A DNA stretch of 61,762 nt from Alteromonas sp. a30 (lineage in GTDB: Bacteria; Pseudomonadota; Gammaproteobacteria; Enterobacterales; Alteromonadaceae): positions 1-61,762 of the forward strand of contig NZ_JABEPE010000021.1 in the NCBI RefSeq assembly GCF_026788005.1, given 5' to 3'. Positions 30,301-37,900 of this stretch are shown piece after piece (position 1 is the stretch's first letter; each line of letters opens with the position of its first letter). The position numbers and the translations under genes are program-made. The notes under the pieces were generated by a model that saw only the letters and a program-made list of their open reading frames with translations, ran no database searches and had not been told where the DNA came from.

Positions 30301-33300
30301 AGCAATCATGGTGCGGAATTGTTCAATCAGGAAAGTCGACAAAGAAGTGGTTGTCACAGTATCACCTACTCTAGTTGGATGATTTGAACTTGAAACAGTC
30401 GGGGTTGCTGCTTGGCTTACTGGCGCAGGCTTTTGCGCCGGAATGTGCGCTGGCGCAGAGACTGACGATGACTGCACAGCCGCCACCGGCAATTGCTCGA
30501 ACGACTTGGCAAAATAACCTTGAATAACGGCGTACACCTTGCCATTCGCATCTTCAATGCTGATGTCGTAACGGGTGAGTTTGCCCTCACGTTCAGACAC
30601 ACTGGCAAATAGCGCGGTGCCGCTTGTAATCGGGCTAAGCAGATAACAAGCTTCGATAGAAAACGGTACGCTTGGCGACATTTCATCTTGGCGAGCTATA
30701 GCAAACCCCACGCTTGCAGCAAAGGCAGAGTCTAGGAATGGCGCGGCTTGCAAAGGCAAGCGTTGTGGCTCGGCAGCCAGTTTCGCCACACATAAAGACG
30801 GCAACACATGCAACGCCTGTAAACGACGCATGTTCGCCCCGTGAGACTGCTTCGCTTCGGGCGCATTCATCATGTCCCAAAATGCACTTTCGCTAGCGAT
30901 TTCGGTCGCTTTGGTTAAGGCATTTACATCCACTCGCGGCGCAAAGTTAACGGCTTGTGATTGCACAACCCATTGTCCTTTACAGCACAGTTTTGCCGCT
31001 TCCTCTGTATTTATTGTGGAGGGTTCAGAGGCATGTAAATTGGCGTTTAACGCCTGTTGATAGCAGCGAAACTGCCCGTTTGCTTCAAATTCAATAACGA
31101 GCTCGCTTGCCGTTGCGCCTTGTGGCAATTCAAACGGCATCAAAAAGGCGAGATTTTTCACGCAGCAGACATCCCGTTTAAACACCTGTTGCGCCACCTC
31201 TCCAAGTACGGCTAAGTAGCCAGCAGCAGGCAATACTGGGGTGCCATCCACCACATGTTGTTGCACAAAATAGTCGTTTGCTTGCAAGCGAATACGCACG
31301 CGCGTTGGCGCTACCTGTGCATGTTCCGGGTACGCATTTTCTGTTTGTTCAACGCTCATGCGCGATGCTAACCAATGAGCGCCTGAAACCGTTTTTTCCT
31401 GTACAGGCATCATCGGTAATTTCAACTCAATACGGGTGAATGGCGCAGGCGGTAATGCTACTTTTTGATAGGGTTTGTGTTCGAACAGCGCAAGCCAATC
31501 CACCTTGTTACCTTGCACCCATGCTTGCGCTAACGAAGCAACATCACGCTTCGCCAACAGGTTTTCAATTGCTTCGTCACTGACTATCGCGGCGTTGTCA
31601 GTAAAGTGCGCGCTACAAACCCAAGCGTCTTGCGATAGTTGCACATTGGTGTTCGTACCCGCTTGGTTCAACTCAATAAACTGTTTTAGCTGCGCTAACA
31701 GGGCGCCATAAGAGGGTGCAAGGAACACCACACGCTGCTTGGCTAAACGGTCGCGCCCCATTAGGGTTTGCGCAATGTTAAGCAGCGCAGTTTGCGAGTT
31801 CGGGGCGCTGCTTTCGTAACGTTTTTGCGCAGCGTTATTGCTTAAATGCGAGAACAGGCTTTGTGCGTAACTCAGCAATTCATCGTGATTTTTACCCGAA
31901 AGCACAAACGGCACGTTTTCATTTGAGTAGGTGTGTGCTTTTGCCTGCGCTTTTGTTTGCGAATTGCTTTGATAGTCACGCAACACAATGTGAGCATTGG
32001 TGCCACCCAAACCGTAAGCAATCACGCTTGCGTAATGCGGCTTATGATTTGCGGGTTCATCCAGCGACACGTTTTGCGTTTGTATGGCAAGCGGCGTATC
32101 GCTTAAGTCCACGCTTGGGTCTACTGCGTCGAAATTGAGTGTGGCAGGCAACAGTTTGTAATTCAGGGAAAGCGCCATTTTGGTAAGTTGTGCAATGCCG
32201 CCAGAGGCTTCACCAAAACCAATGTTGGATTTCACCGAGCCCACATAAATTGGGGCATCGGAATCCGGTTGGTTATTGGCTTTTTCGTAACCGTTCAACT
32301 GTTGAATGCATTGGCGGAGCGCCATTAGTTCAACGGCATCAGAATCGTTACCGGAACCGTGACCTTCAATAAACACCAACTGGTCGCGATTCACGCCAAG
32401 GTCGGTGTAGGTTTTCGCCATCAACTCGCCAATGGCTTTTGCCGATGGCATGGTTAATCGTCCAGACGCATCCCCATGGTGATTTACATCGGAACCGCAC
32501 ACAACGGCGTATATGTGGTCGCCTGCGGCTTCTGCACTGGCAAGTGGTTTCACTAAAATACAACCAACGCCTTCGCCTATCACTTCTTTATTAGCTGGGA
32601 AGGAGAACGGATTGCACACGCCAGACTCATTCAAAATGCCCATTTTTGATAACGACACAACACGGTCAGGTGTTAACAACAAACTGACGCCGCCGACTAA
32701 AGCTTGGTCGCAGTCGCCCGCGTTAATGGATTGCATTGCGCGATGCATGGCAACAAGTCCGCTAGAACACGCGGTGTCGTATACTTCGCTGGGGCCTTTT
32801 AAACCTAAAATGTAGGAAATGCGATTGGCTTTAATGGTGCCGCTTAAGGCGGTGCTGATGTAAGGTTCGCTGGATTTTTCTATGTCCATTTGCGCCAGCA
32901 AGTTGCCGTACTCGGAGTTATAGAAAGCTAAGAACACACCGGTTTTGCTGTTATGTAATTGCTTCGGTGCGTAACCGGCATTTTCAATACACTGCCACGC
33001 GGCTTCCAGTAACAAGCGTGCGTGAGGGTCCATGACTTCGCCTTCGCGCTTGGAAATGCTGAAAAACGCCGAATCAAAATGGAACACATCATCCATTAAA
33101 CCAAAATGTTTGATGTTGGTTTTGCCCACTTCTTTTTTCGGGTCGCCATAAATGGCCTGCCAATCGTAACGGTCTTGAATTTCGCTAATACAACTCACGT
33201 TATTGGTGAGATTTTGCCAAAACTCATCGATGTTACTGGCCTTAGGATAGCGCCCAGCAAGGCCAACAATGGCGAATTCTTGCTGCGCTACAGCGCTCGC

Positions 33301-34950
33301 TTGTGTAGCGGAAGCCCGTTTAATCGCTTGCGCTAAGCTCACCGGAGGCACATAGGAATGCGGCTGCATGCGATCTTTTAACTGGGTTAAGTAAGGCAGA
33401 GTTTCGTACATTTGCGCTTCGCTAATGCCAAAGTCCACTAAACAGGCAATTTCATTCACGCCAGCGCTGTGCATTTTGGCAAGTAACGCTTCGCAATGTT
33501 CCAAATTGCCGAACAACGCGCTGTTTTTCTTTTGGAAATGAAAAGAGTGCTCAACAACGCGATTAATTTCTTCTTCGGTTGGCGTTTCTTCGCGCGCTTG
33601 CATGTGCCCAATTAGGCCGCTTTTGATGTAATCGAAGTAATGTTCGTTGACTGCCGCCTCTACTTTGCTTTCATCTTCATGTACGTAGCTGTGCAGCATA
33701 AGGCTAATCACGCCGGTTTCTGGGTCGAAGCCTGCATCGGCGCGCGCTTGGCGGTACACTTGGATGTTTTCCGCGAGTTCTTCAATGGGCTTACTGGTGA
33801 GCATGGTAAGCACGTTGTAACCGCGTTTACCGGCTTCTTTGAAGGTTTCTGGATTACCGGAAACCGTGACCCACATGTTTAATTCTTCTTGCAGTGGACG
33901 CGGGAAAACGCGAATTGGCGCGGGTTCGCCTTTGCCGTTGAGATATTTTAAGGTGTCACCACGCCACAATTGTTCCACTTCCTCCATGCGCGAAAACCAC
34001 ACGTCGCGCAGGTTGTCGAAGGTGTCTGGGGAAACCACAAAGTCGTTAGGGTTCCAACCGCTAGCAAAGCCCATGTCTACGCGACCATTGGACAAGTTAT
34101 CCAGCACCGCCCACGACTCCACCACATTCGCAGGATGATGCAGTGGCAATATCACGCTCCCGGAGCGCAAGCGAATAGTGTTGGTTTCTGCTGCGATATT
34201 CGACAATAACACCGCAGGTTGCGGGAAAATTCCGCCAAATTCATAAAAGTGACGTTCTGGCATCCACAAGGCTTTAAAGCCGTTGGCATCGGCGAATTTG
34301 GCAATGTTTTTAACGTACTCGTATTTGTCGTCGAAGACTTGCTGATTGTTATTAGTGGAGAAGAAAATAAAGCTGAAATCGAGACCGGGATTAGGTTGCT
34401 TATGGCTTTGCTTTTTCTTGGACGCTACTTCGTTCGCGCCCTGATTTTTCGCACGACTTAAGCGCGACGAATTCAGAGCAGAGGTTTCATCATTCTCAGC
34501 CTTTGCTATACGTTGCTTAAGTTGCGCCATGATTTTTTGCACCCATTGCGCCTTTGCTGTTTCGCTTTCTGGTTTTTCTTGGCTTATGGCTTGCGCGTTT
34601 TCCTCGGGAGCTGCCGCTTGAGGCGCTTGAGACTCTGCTGGCGCTTGCACGGGTTCATTTAAGGCAATGCCGTTAGCGCTTACATTATGACCACTTAGCT
34701 TGTCGGCATAGTTTTCAGTGAGATGTTCAGCCAATTTACCAATGGTGCTGTAATCCACAATTTGTTTTGGCGACAAGTCAACATTGAACGCCTCGGAAAG
34801 CAAGTGTGTGTAGCGAGCAGAAACGATGGAATTCATCCCGTATTGAGAAAAATCTACATTCGGGTCCAGACTAAAATCAGCCTCAAGCCCTAATAAATTC
34901 TTTAGCTCTTTGCTCAAAAATACTTCTAAATCGGTCCGTATCATCGTCAT
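18331..34950 (-). CDS. Trans-AT PKS-C: ACP-LLM-KS0-DH-ACP / KS-ACP / KS-ACP(W)-ACP(W)-ER / KS-DH*-KR-ACP
   Basis: A 5,539-residue trans-AT PKS. Approximate domains: ACP 4-84 (GMNSI, Asp before Ser replaced by Asn); LLM 187-529; KS0 557-994 with Cys728 and His864 but Phe912 in NIGF; DH 1194-1494 (intact HxxxGxxxxP); ACP 1534-1624; KS 1687-2121 (SACCSS, HGTGT, NVGH); ACP 2361-2444; KS 2492-2937; tandem W-flagged ACPs 3241-3321 and 3371-3451; ER 3511-3841; KS 3879-4302; degenerate DH-like region 4517-4811; KR 4841-5341; poly-Thr linker near 5367; ACP 5464-5534 (YGMDSI). No AT is present. The ATG directly abuts the TAG of PKS-B (zero spacing), and GAAGAG in the PKS-B 3' end could serve as ribosome site. 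The N-terminal ACP completes the split KS-KR module of PKS-B. Predicted events are dehydration without elongation at KS0-DH, one unreduced keto extension, one reduced beta-branch, and a final ketoreduction. Confidence 0.96.
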   Translation of the reverse strand: MTMIRTDLEVFLSKELKNLLGLEADFSLDPNVDFSQYGMNSIVSARYTHLLSEAFNVDLSPKQIVDYSTIGKLAEHLTENYADKLSGHNVSANGIALNEPVQAPAESQAPQAAAPEENAQAISQEKPESETAKAQWVQKIMAQLKQRIAKAENDETSALNSSRLSRAKNQGANEVASKKKQSHKQPNPGLDFSFIFFSTNNNQQVFDDKYEYVKNIAKFADANGFKALWMPERHFYEFGGIFPQPAVLLSNIAAETNTIRLRSGSVILPLHHPANVVESWAVLDNLSNGRVDMGFASGWNPNDFVVSPDTFDNLRDVWFSRMEEVEQLWRGDTLKYLNGKGEPAPIRVFPRPLQEELNMWVTVSGNPETFKEAGKRGYNVLTMLTSKPIEELAENIQVYRQARADAGFDPETGVISLMLHSYVHEDESKVEAAVNEHYFDYIKSGLIGHMQAREETPTEEEINRVVEHSFHFQKKNSALFGNLEHCEALLAKMHSAGVNEIACLVDFGISEAQMYETLPYLTQLKDRMQPHSYVPPVSLAQAIKRASATQASAVAQQEFAIVGLAGRYPKASNIDEFWQNLTNNVSCISEIQDRYDWQAIYGDPKKEVGKTNIKHFGLMDDVFHFDSAFFSISKREGEVMDPHARLLLEAAWQCIENAGYAPKQLHNSKTGVFLAFYNSEYGNLLAQMDIEKSSEPYISTALSGTIKANRISYILGLKGPSEVYDTACSSGLVAMHRAMQSINAGDCDQALVGGVSLLLTPDRVVSLSKMGILNESGVCNPFSFPANKEVIGEGVGCILVKPLASAEAAGDHIYAVVCGSDVNHHGDASGRLTMPSAKAIGELMAKTYTDLGVNRDQLVFIEGHGSGNDSDAVELMALRQCIQQLNGYEKANNQPDSDAPIYVGSVKSNIGFGEASGGIAQLTKMALSLNYKLLPATLNFDAVDPSVDLSDTPLAIQTQNVSLDEPANHKPHYASVIAYGLGGTNAHIVLRDYQSNSQTKAQAKAHTYSNENVPFVLSGKNHDELLSYAQSLFSHLSNNAAQKRYESSAPNSQTALLNIAQTLMGRDRLAKQRVVFLAPSYGALLAQLKQFIELNQAGTNTNVQLSQDAWVCSAHFTDNAAIVSDEAIENLLAKRDVASLAQAWVQGNKVDWLALFEHKPYQKVALPPAPFTRIELKLPMMPVQEKTVSGAHWLASRMSVEQTENAYPEHAQVAPTRVRIRLQANDYFVQQHVVDGTPVLPAAGYLAVLGEVAQQVFKRDVCCVKNLAFLMPFELPQGATASELVIEFEANGQFRCYQQALNANLHASEPSTINTEEAAKLCCKGQWVVQSQAVNFAPRVDVNALTKATEIASESAFWDMMNAPEAKQSHGANMRRLQALHVLPSLCVAKLAAEPQRLPLQAAPFLDSAFAASVGFAIARQDEMSPSVPFSIEACYLLSPITSGTALFASVSEREGKLTRYDISIEDANGKVYAVIQGYFAKSFEQLPVAAVQSSSVSAPAHIPAQKPAPVSQAATPTVSSSNHPTRVGDTVTTTSLSTFLIEQFRTMIANFLKLDIDEVPVDEGLEHLGMDSIAVNELTEQANQSISIDMPATLMFEYTCIKDMAEFLAEEYQEELMQIFGNDLGVNAESKTEAKAESKPEPQVAAAPEMAAMSIAPAQSGATASVAVSQTVAAKEVTSHAAEPKSPSGEVAVVGVGGLYPGADNAHDFWEKLRKGEDLITEIPASRRHLVYALFEEDMTELKGLYGGFVEHSDYFDPTFFGLSEEEALAMDPQQRLFLVASWQAIEDAGYYPLSFSGKKIGVYAGAIACEYLHLVSQHRFDSQFVGTGCAISGIANRTSYFLDVNGPSQTLDSACCSSLYAVDRAVIDINAGVIDAAIAGGVSYICTPDGFNAYLSMDYLSDDFRCKAFAANGDGWSKGELFAAVFLKPYVQAQQDNDHIYAVIKATGTNHGGRSHFYEQPNSNKHAELITSVYRKAKVDPRQVVHIEAHGTGTEMGDALEFNVISKSLKELAKAQQLDIGRNYCGLGSIKSNVGHSEAAAGIAGFIKTVMMLHHKTIAPTLHVDAPNQHIRLQKSPLYIATETRPVVNAGYGEESIASVHSFNFSGAAAHVVLASHSAPQAAVNVAGLTRFPVCLSAKTPSELLAYVRKLSDFVSVLDTNVDANGNAYLASLVMTLNRSKSYFEHRLAWTVSSISELQSRLQQAQSLFVASTVQGAQSEQSDAVQINPTALTASGFQYQALLSKSAKKVAEYPALVDANVDGLISLWLSQPNFDWNLLIAPLGVAKMALPTYPFNLTHSYLPPDKRKPKLVTQTLPTQAVVNASAPAPRPVSQPTALAQPTAQVAAPVVRTSAKTPVNKGHINAFVKKSLAMLFDMSPADVDLNMEMHAFPFDSLGIVTLSEGINREFGLESTPPDFFAFVELKDISEFIEEQLSLVSENDTPVAENNVEATPSAPPSRVTPVATPVQAQAAIGEVNQHTPATQNLETANDSAVAIIGVSGAFPKANNLDEFWDVLSNGKDCMAEVPDDRWDWQAMWGDPSKEANKCNVKWAGFIDDAFALDSNFFEISPREATLMDPQQRLLLTHAWKVVEDAGYAPSSLAKSNTAVFVGIATNGFDQVLTDAGLDIDGHSATGLSASIGANRISYFMDLHGPSESIDTACSSSLVAIHRAARVLRNKEAPLAIAGGVNVLVNGDIHASLNRAGMLSLDGRCATFSDKANGYARGEGVGLVLLKPLTQAQADGDHIYGVIRGSAENHGGRANSLTAPNPKAQAALLTAAYQDAGVDPASVSFIETHGTGTELGDPIEINALKSAFASLLKERSLKDGTTTSATAHIALGAVKSNIGHLEVAAGVAGFIKVLLQFKHQTLAKNLHCDTVNPYIRLQQSPFYVLQEQKPWTRLADAQGNAFPLRAGVSSFGFGGANAHVVLEEYIAPAVTSAVNHAAEIILLSAKTEAQLREQVQNLHEFVSKQALNENTNHLDFASLAYTLRVGRDEMRHRLAFVANDLADLQHALEHVLQNDVSDRTYYQGEVGSQDELLQRFTDDSDFSELLSKWLAANKTDKLLSLWAKGLDIPWQHLANSTQPLRRMSLPTYPFSKKAYLPAAKGLKVKGVKAKEAQTSSATSALSVALANQHNPVSKGDDVLAVQNTVEQSAPIHAQVGVTAASIQPVNKPKPKFSLGAPSDVLTSQTQPTSSVQETVISQSQDKIENTAQAQPQTLPEATISQAPATQVDVDSLAAQLAEGLAQALYQDVEDIEQDKSFVELGLDSILAVEWVRWINQHFHIDFPVMKLYDHPNIHALAQFIAGLIGSSASAVVDANIHTHASSNAALTQPASPTLVEPVPEPVTEGASESVDVNTSVTASVNADDVQSQLQESLAEALYVDADDIDLNKPFNELGLDSIIAVEWVRSINQDFGLAMPVTKIYDYPTISALTQFVAGEASRVGAVAGKSNAGALTEEVAAQPVDMQTAITQAAAPIEKTAVEQTSVSAPESATMQTLPQGPNGLVISSVHTLDEIAIKPWQIGALKDDEITLEVKASAINFPDTMCVNGLYPTLPAYPFVPGFEVAGVITQVGAKVTKFNVGDAVIAITGENLGGHAQFVNVLATSAVRKPRNISFEQACSLPVVFGTVFCAFEMAKLQSSDSVLIQTATGGCGLMALQLANLIGCERFATTSKANKMQILAQLGVPHILNYQHKAGELPFDEQIAQITQGKGVDVVLNMLSGEAIQRGINCLAESGRYLELAVHGLKTSGKLDLSRLVSNQQFLSMDFRKLALTGGGEKQQVMDIMVDMVEAQLIVPIVSRVYPYAAIQDALKYVSQGEHIGKVVISHQATQMQDCTQECIAMMQRQRQQAKPDLFESNTTSSHQNLDDKRIAVIGMAGQFPQSPDLDAFWDNIASGKDCISKVPPSRWSINQYYDADPQAPGKSNCQWMGVLDNVDKFDPLFFAISPAEAKFMDPQQRLFLQACWHCIEDAAINPDTLSGKRVGVFVGCTTGQYGDYEDTDGLSAQGLMGGNPSILTSRISYFLNLKGPSIAIDTACSASLVAIAEAANNLLLGQCEMALAGGVSVICGPSLHVMTTKAGMLSADGRCFTFDNRANGFVPGEGVGVVLLKRYAQALADGDPIHGIMAGWGVNQDGKTNGITAPSAASQSELEQQVYREFGISPDSISLVEAHGTGTKLGDPIEVEALKESYAAFTQKQQFCALGSVKANIGHTLAAAGVSGFLKALLSLKHKQLPPVASYQQQNEHIDLTNTPFYVNTQLQDWPQGEHPRRATVSSFAFSGTNAHMVLQEAPVRQSLDVQAQPHLVVLSARSEEQLAQQIQQLAAYLNQPANAQTNLLALSYSLMLGRKHFAYRAAFVVNSVSELCQMLAQALNQAPSESAGNKLTQANFYLANTRDKQQKAAFTAGCDKAQLNAHLQAMRAGEAATPSLLTTFAQAFSLGLFNGDSALFVNEIGNNTLVRLSLPTYPFAKESYWFKPFDEANRADAKSAKSAVSQTNSRTTDISPSLFRFDVNGEGYYSEALAIASVQQTLAAQKMQAALNGKFRGWAVHNLDLNAVLNGKLVPAPSVSDESSGISPFEVSLNPKNSHPENSLTENSFGDKTLDFTLRCMATGQQTHACASSVVSEALSKLDVTQIQTALQDAPTSKPAPTLGVVRYPESVQSLKALSMGALGASNVSAKNQQILVNIRVPHGLIGQQDIELACCFDAVIQACNAYGLASAKVGAAENTYFSVKAIGELAAYAPLETVMWAVINVQPRVEGDSEIDGEMRVNVSLCDANGNIRAQIQQLCLQPITLAHMPVSENDSPKKASPEKPLSQKKLSEKPSKPLDWMLLAEEVEAAPHAASKEAGIDWSQAVTQFAGQSVWVLYQDEAEKDALKQIAEALLTHGKESVKESESTALLGWQFLPLTSLASENALASLPADLVENAPNVVLLLGDSRTDEAATYRASSIGNAFAAIKLLQRRFWDSAIRGYYVFAQNAQQNAVDLQALSGLLSTASMENRRHQWKSLNFIDEQPARRAQWIMQELLADTLQPNQELFVKVRFQQGERYLERLRIQDNNTLALPSPDASSAVPAPAFKTGGTYLLVGGLGPIGELVCQHLASQYQANIVIVSRGDLNATKQAQIQALTAMGARVHYEQADVTHEPALAAAMQRILSQFSTINGVILLANQVQDEIVVNKQWNDFHTNIQTKIQSCLLLDKHTQTQPLDCFLMFSSIAAFGIPGSCDYAYGSAFQNAFAQHRNRLAKRGLRHGFASSLCWGPWTVDYYLRQEQAAGDDTDRMRKFAQQGTDLITLDAAVSVFDNANLANAPVVGAVAVADRQTFLKVMGLQAEPETEQVPVTETANTRVSTATTTTTTTTTTTSTDDPVEAQISQWEQALEKGEWLDINRVKSGLSMDEIKVMPPALIHRLHSVLSACQQQKTPAPVAETPVSAPSKTPTEIPTETSGETPEVSDVVAQTVATVLELNDIDHEETFQNYGMDSIVAMQLVTRLEKQLKVDIQPSWLVDFPTVASFSEHLENQKVSV
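18823..18852 (-). repeat. Hexanucleotide microsatellite encoding a poly-threonine linker
   Basis: Five perfect copies of tgtggt on the plus strand (ACCACA on the coding strand) encode ten consecutive threonines in the linker between the KR and the last ACP of PKS-C. The six-base unit keeps the frame, so copy-number change would only alter linker length. Confidence 0.9.
18930..20430 (-). other. PKS-C ketoreductase domain with altered YxxxN motif
   Basis: The Rossmann motif GGLGPIGE lies near 19650, and the catalytic Ser region reads MFSSIAAFG. The catalytic Tyr is followed by Ala-Tyr-Gly-Ser (19201-19260), so the Asn expected four residues after Tyr is Ser. The KR at the end of PKS-B shows the same class of change, whereas both PKS-A KRs keep Asn. 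Activity is therefore uncertain. Confidence 0.75.
20520..21400 (-). other. Degenerate dehydratase-like region (DH*) in PKS-C
   Basis: Between the last KS and the KR of PKS-C lies about 290 residues resembling the DH double-hotdog fold only in its second half, where CFDAVIQACN matches the LDAALQ-type motif. The HxxxGxxxxP motif of the first half is absent, so dehydration is not expected. It may be a structural relic. Confidence 0.55.
23430..24420 (-). other. Enoylreductase domain after tandem beta-branching ACPs (PKS-C)
   Basis: An MDR-type enoylreductase with the stretch PFVPGFEVAGV, a dinucleotide-binding region TATGGCGLMA (near 23960), and HIGKVVISH at its end. It directly follows two W-flagged ACPs and is strongly similar to the ER of PKS-B over its whole length. 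Placed after beta-branching carriers, it would reduce the branched enoyl to a saturated beta-methyl (inference). Confidence 0.85.
24600..25230 (-). other. Tandem beta-branching ACPs (W-flagged)
   Basis: Two consecutive ACPs with LGLDSILAVEW and LGLDSIIAVEW. Trp six residues after the phosphopantetheine Ser is the recognised flag for ACPs served by HCS cassettes. The 36-bp segments covering these motifs (about 25109-25144 and 24712-24747) differ at only a few positions, so the pair arose by tandem duplication. Confidence 0.88.
26140..27475 (-). other. Elongating KS feeding the PKS-C beta-branch module
   Basis: The KS has DTACSSS, ETHGTGT and NIGHLE, so all three catalytic residues are present. 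It is followed by an LPTYPFSKKAYLP linker and then the two W-flagged ACPs and the ER, with no KR or DH. The beta-keto group needed for HCS attack is therefore left intact. Confidence 0.85.
27620..29890 (-). other. KS-ACP module of PKS-C (no processing domains)
   Basis: The KS has an unusual DSACCSS active-site context but keeps HGTGT (EAHGTGTEMGD) and NVGHSE. It is followed only by an ACP with FPFDSLGIVTL. As drawn, this module would leave a beta-keto group unless trans enzymes act on it. Confidence 0.85.
30080..33280 (-). other. KS0-DH-ACP module with NIGF in place of NIGH
   Basis: The KS keeps Cys728 (codon 32767-32769, TACSSG) and a His in EGHGSGN (32359-32361), but the NIGH histidine is Phe (codon 32215-32217). 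The following DH has an intact HVVDGTPVLP motif, and the ACP reads LGMDSIAV. In trans-AT synthases a KR module followed by a KS0-DH module forms a dehydrating bimodule. Here the partner would be the KS-KR of PKS-B plus the N-terminal ACP of PKS-C. Confidence 0.8.
33365..34390 (-). other. Embedded luciferase-like monooxygenase domain in PKS-C
   Basis: About 340 residues of LLM fold between an N-terminal ACP and a His-deficient KS. Diagnostic stretches are PERHFYEFGG, LPLHHPANVVES, GRVDMGFASGWNP and GVNEIACLVDFG. These are parallel to those in the free-standing LLM encoded downstream. The reaction is unknown; oxygenation of the chain on the adjacent ACP is the natural inference. Confidence 0.88.
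34700..34940 (-). other. N-terminal ACP of PKS-C with GMNS motif
   Basis: This ACP begins the protein and supplies the carrier missing from the KS-KR end of PKS-B. The usual DS before the phosphopantetheine site reads NS (YGMNSIVSARY, about 34816-34849). Ser is retained, so modification is still possible. Confidence 0.8.
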
Positions 34951-37900
34951 CTACTCTTCATTAACGAGTTTCTGGTACAAGGCAGCTAGTTCATCCGGCG
35001 ACGCATTCAATAGCTGCGCTTCAAGTTGCGCCAATGCGTCTTTTGATGATGGTTCACTGATTAGCTGCAAGGCTTTTTCCAACGCAGAACATTGCTCATT
35101 GTCTTGAGTCGCGCTTGTGGCACTGCTCTTTTCAGCATTCCCTTCATCAGCCTCTCTTATCGCGCCGCGCGGCAGTGTGACAATCTTGGGCGACGTTGAC
35201 TGGGGTGGAGCACTTTGTGAAACAGTATCTACACTGGCTTTCGCATTGATTTGCGGCGCATGATAAGGCGGCTCAGCAAGCTGATAAAAATCGCGTACTT
35301 TTGCTTTATCATTTACCGCTAACACGCCCAATACCGCGTAATCTTGTAAGCTGCTGCGAGCGTGATTCAGCAAGCGCTGGCTTAATGCTATGGCGTGTTC
35401 TGGAGAGATGAAATCGAACCCCATTTGCCAAAGCAATAAGTCGCGTTGTTCGTTGGAATAGTGATCGAGACTCCACTGTCCCCAGCAAATTGCACTGCTC
35501 ACACCGTGTCGTTGCTGGCTGCTCACTAATTGATTGCGATAGCGTGCAAACTGGTTTTGGAACGCGGTGGAATAGCCGTAATCGCAGGAACCTTCAATGC
35601 CAAACGCTGCCATGGATGAAAACGCTAAGAAGAAGTCCAAGGGTTCATCTTTGGTGATGGCATCTAAATTCAGAGTGCCTTCGGTTTTTGCCGCAATGGT
35701 GTTAAAGAAACTCGCTGTGGATTTATGCTCCATGCGAGCATCGCTGACTTGCCTTGCTAAGTGCCAAACACCGTGAATGTCGCCAACGTCTTTTTTCATG
35801 CTGGCATACACTTGCGATAGCGCTTGGAAATCGTTGATATCAACGGCGTAATATTTCACCTTCGCACCCGCTTGTGTGAGCTTGTCGAGTTGCGCGTTAA
35901 TGTTTTGATCTTGTTCGCGGCGAGACAACATCACCAACGTTGGTCGATATTTTTCGGCGAGTTTTAAACAAACTGCCAAGCCAACTTCGCCTAATGCGCC
36001 CGCCATTAAATAGGTTGCACCTTCGCGCAAAATGGGTTGATGCGATTGCGCCTGTTCGCTAACCAGCGCTTCTGATGGCAACTCACAAAGCGTTGCCACT
36101 TGGCGTCGACTAGAGGTGTTAGCATTCGTTTCATCCGCATAACGCACCATGGCAAGCTGTGCCGCAGCGCTGTAACCTTGTTTCTTGCTTGAACCTTTTT
36201 CGCCTAACCAATGGGTTAGCCATTCTTGGGCTATCTCATCGTAAGCCAGACCTTGCTGATAAGCAGACTGACTATGCGTTACTGTACAAAAGTGGTGAGT
36301 TTCCACTTCTGAGGCGACCGCTCTAAACAGGCCAGATAACCCTTGTTGGTATAACGCATATGGGCTGATCTCGGCTTGGGTATTTTCGCCTTCAACTTGG
36401 TTAATTACCGTATCGCTACAGCAATAATAGAGTTCGCACGCATGATGCGATTGATGCGCAACCAAGTGACGACTTAATTCGAAAATGGGTTTGAGCGCTT
36501 TCTCTGCGGTGGTATGCGTGCCGTTTAAACTCGGCTTTCCTGCACCTAAAAAGAACACTACATCTGCCGGCTGCGAGCGCAAACCTTGGTAGAACACTTC
36601 GTCCATTTCCGAAATTTGCTCACGCTTAATCACTACATAGTCACGCAGAGCCGGAGAAATTGCGTCAAGCTGAGCGTTTACGGTTTGAATGAATTTTTCG
36701 CCTTCACGCACTTGCTCGAACAACACTAATACGTGCACCGGACTCAATGCGTTCGCGTCTAAACTGGCGGTAACGCGCGTGACAATGTCGGGTTGATTGG
36801 CAATGCTATCGAGCGCTGCATCTTGCCAACATTCCTGTACGTACAAAAACTCAGGTTGCGTTTTTTCTGATTGGGTCTGGTGCGATTCGTTTGTGTGTAA
36901 AGGCTTGGTGGAATCGCACACGATAGACGCATCTAACTCGTCGCTTTGGCTTAAATCAACGTTATGCGGTGTTTGTTGCGCTACATTGCTCTTTTTCGAA
37001 TCTGCACCAATCCAGTAGCTTTCTTGAGCGAAAGGATACAAAGGCAGGGCAACACGCTTTCTAAGCGCGCCTTGATATAAGTCTTGCCAGTTTACGTTAA
37101 CGCCTTTCACCCAAATTTCGGCCAGCGGTGCAAAGTTGCCTTGTTGCAGCCATGTTTGCATCGACTGTTTTAGTTCACTGTTGTTGCCGAATAAATCCAG
37201 CATCGACTTGTCTTTTCCAGCTTCTCCTGCAAAGGCGTTTTTGCCCGTGGCTAAGGTTTTCTTCGCAGCCGCTTGGTCGAGGCATTTTGCCAATTGCGAG
37301 GTTAACGCTGTTAACGAATCCACGACTAACGCCAAGCGGAACTGCATGGCTTTGCGTCCCACTTGCAAGGTGTAAGCAATATCCGCTAAAGCAAGATCAT
37401 CGCCTTTTGCATCAGATATTAAGAAGTCGTGCAGGTGTCGCACTTGCTCAACTAACTGAGGTTCGGTGCGCGCAGAAAGCACGATTAATTCATTAGCTCC
37501 CGGCTTAGCACCGGTTGGAGAAGGTGAGTCTTGTATTGCGTTTGTGTGTTCCGACAACACTAAATGCGCGTTACAACCACTAAAACCAAATGAGCTAACG
37601 CAACCATGACGTTTATGTCCCTGTGCCACATCCCACGCTTTGCGCTCGGTGTTGATATAAAACGGGGTATCATCCAACGAAATATGTTCGTTTAGCTGAG
37701 AAAAGTTTATGGTCGGCGGCAACGTTTTTTGCTGAATCGCCTTCGCTACTTTTATCACGCTAGCAATACCTGCCGCCGCTTGCGCGTGACCGATATTGGT
37801 TTTCACCGAGCCAATGGCCGTTACTTTTTGATTGCCCGAAGGCACTTTAGATGCAAAACCATTGAAGGTTTCGCTAAGCGCTTCTATCTCGATAGGGTCG

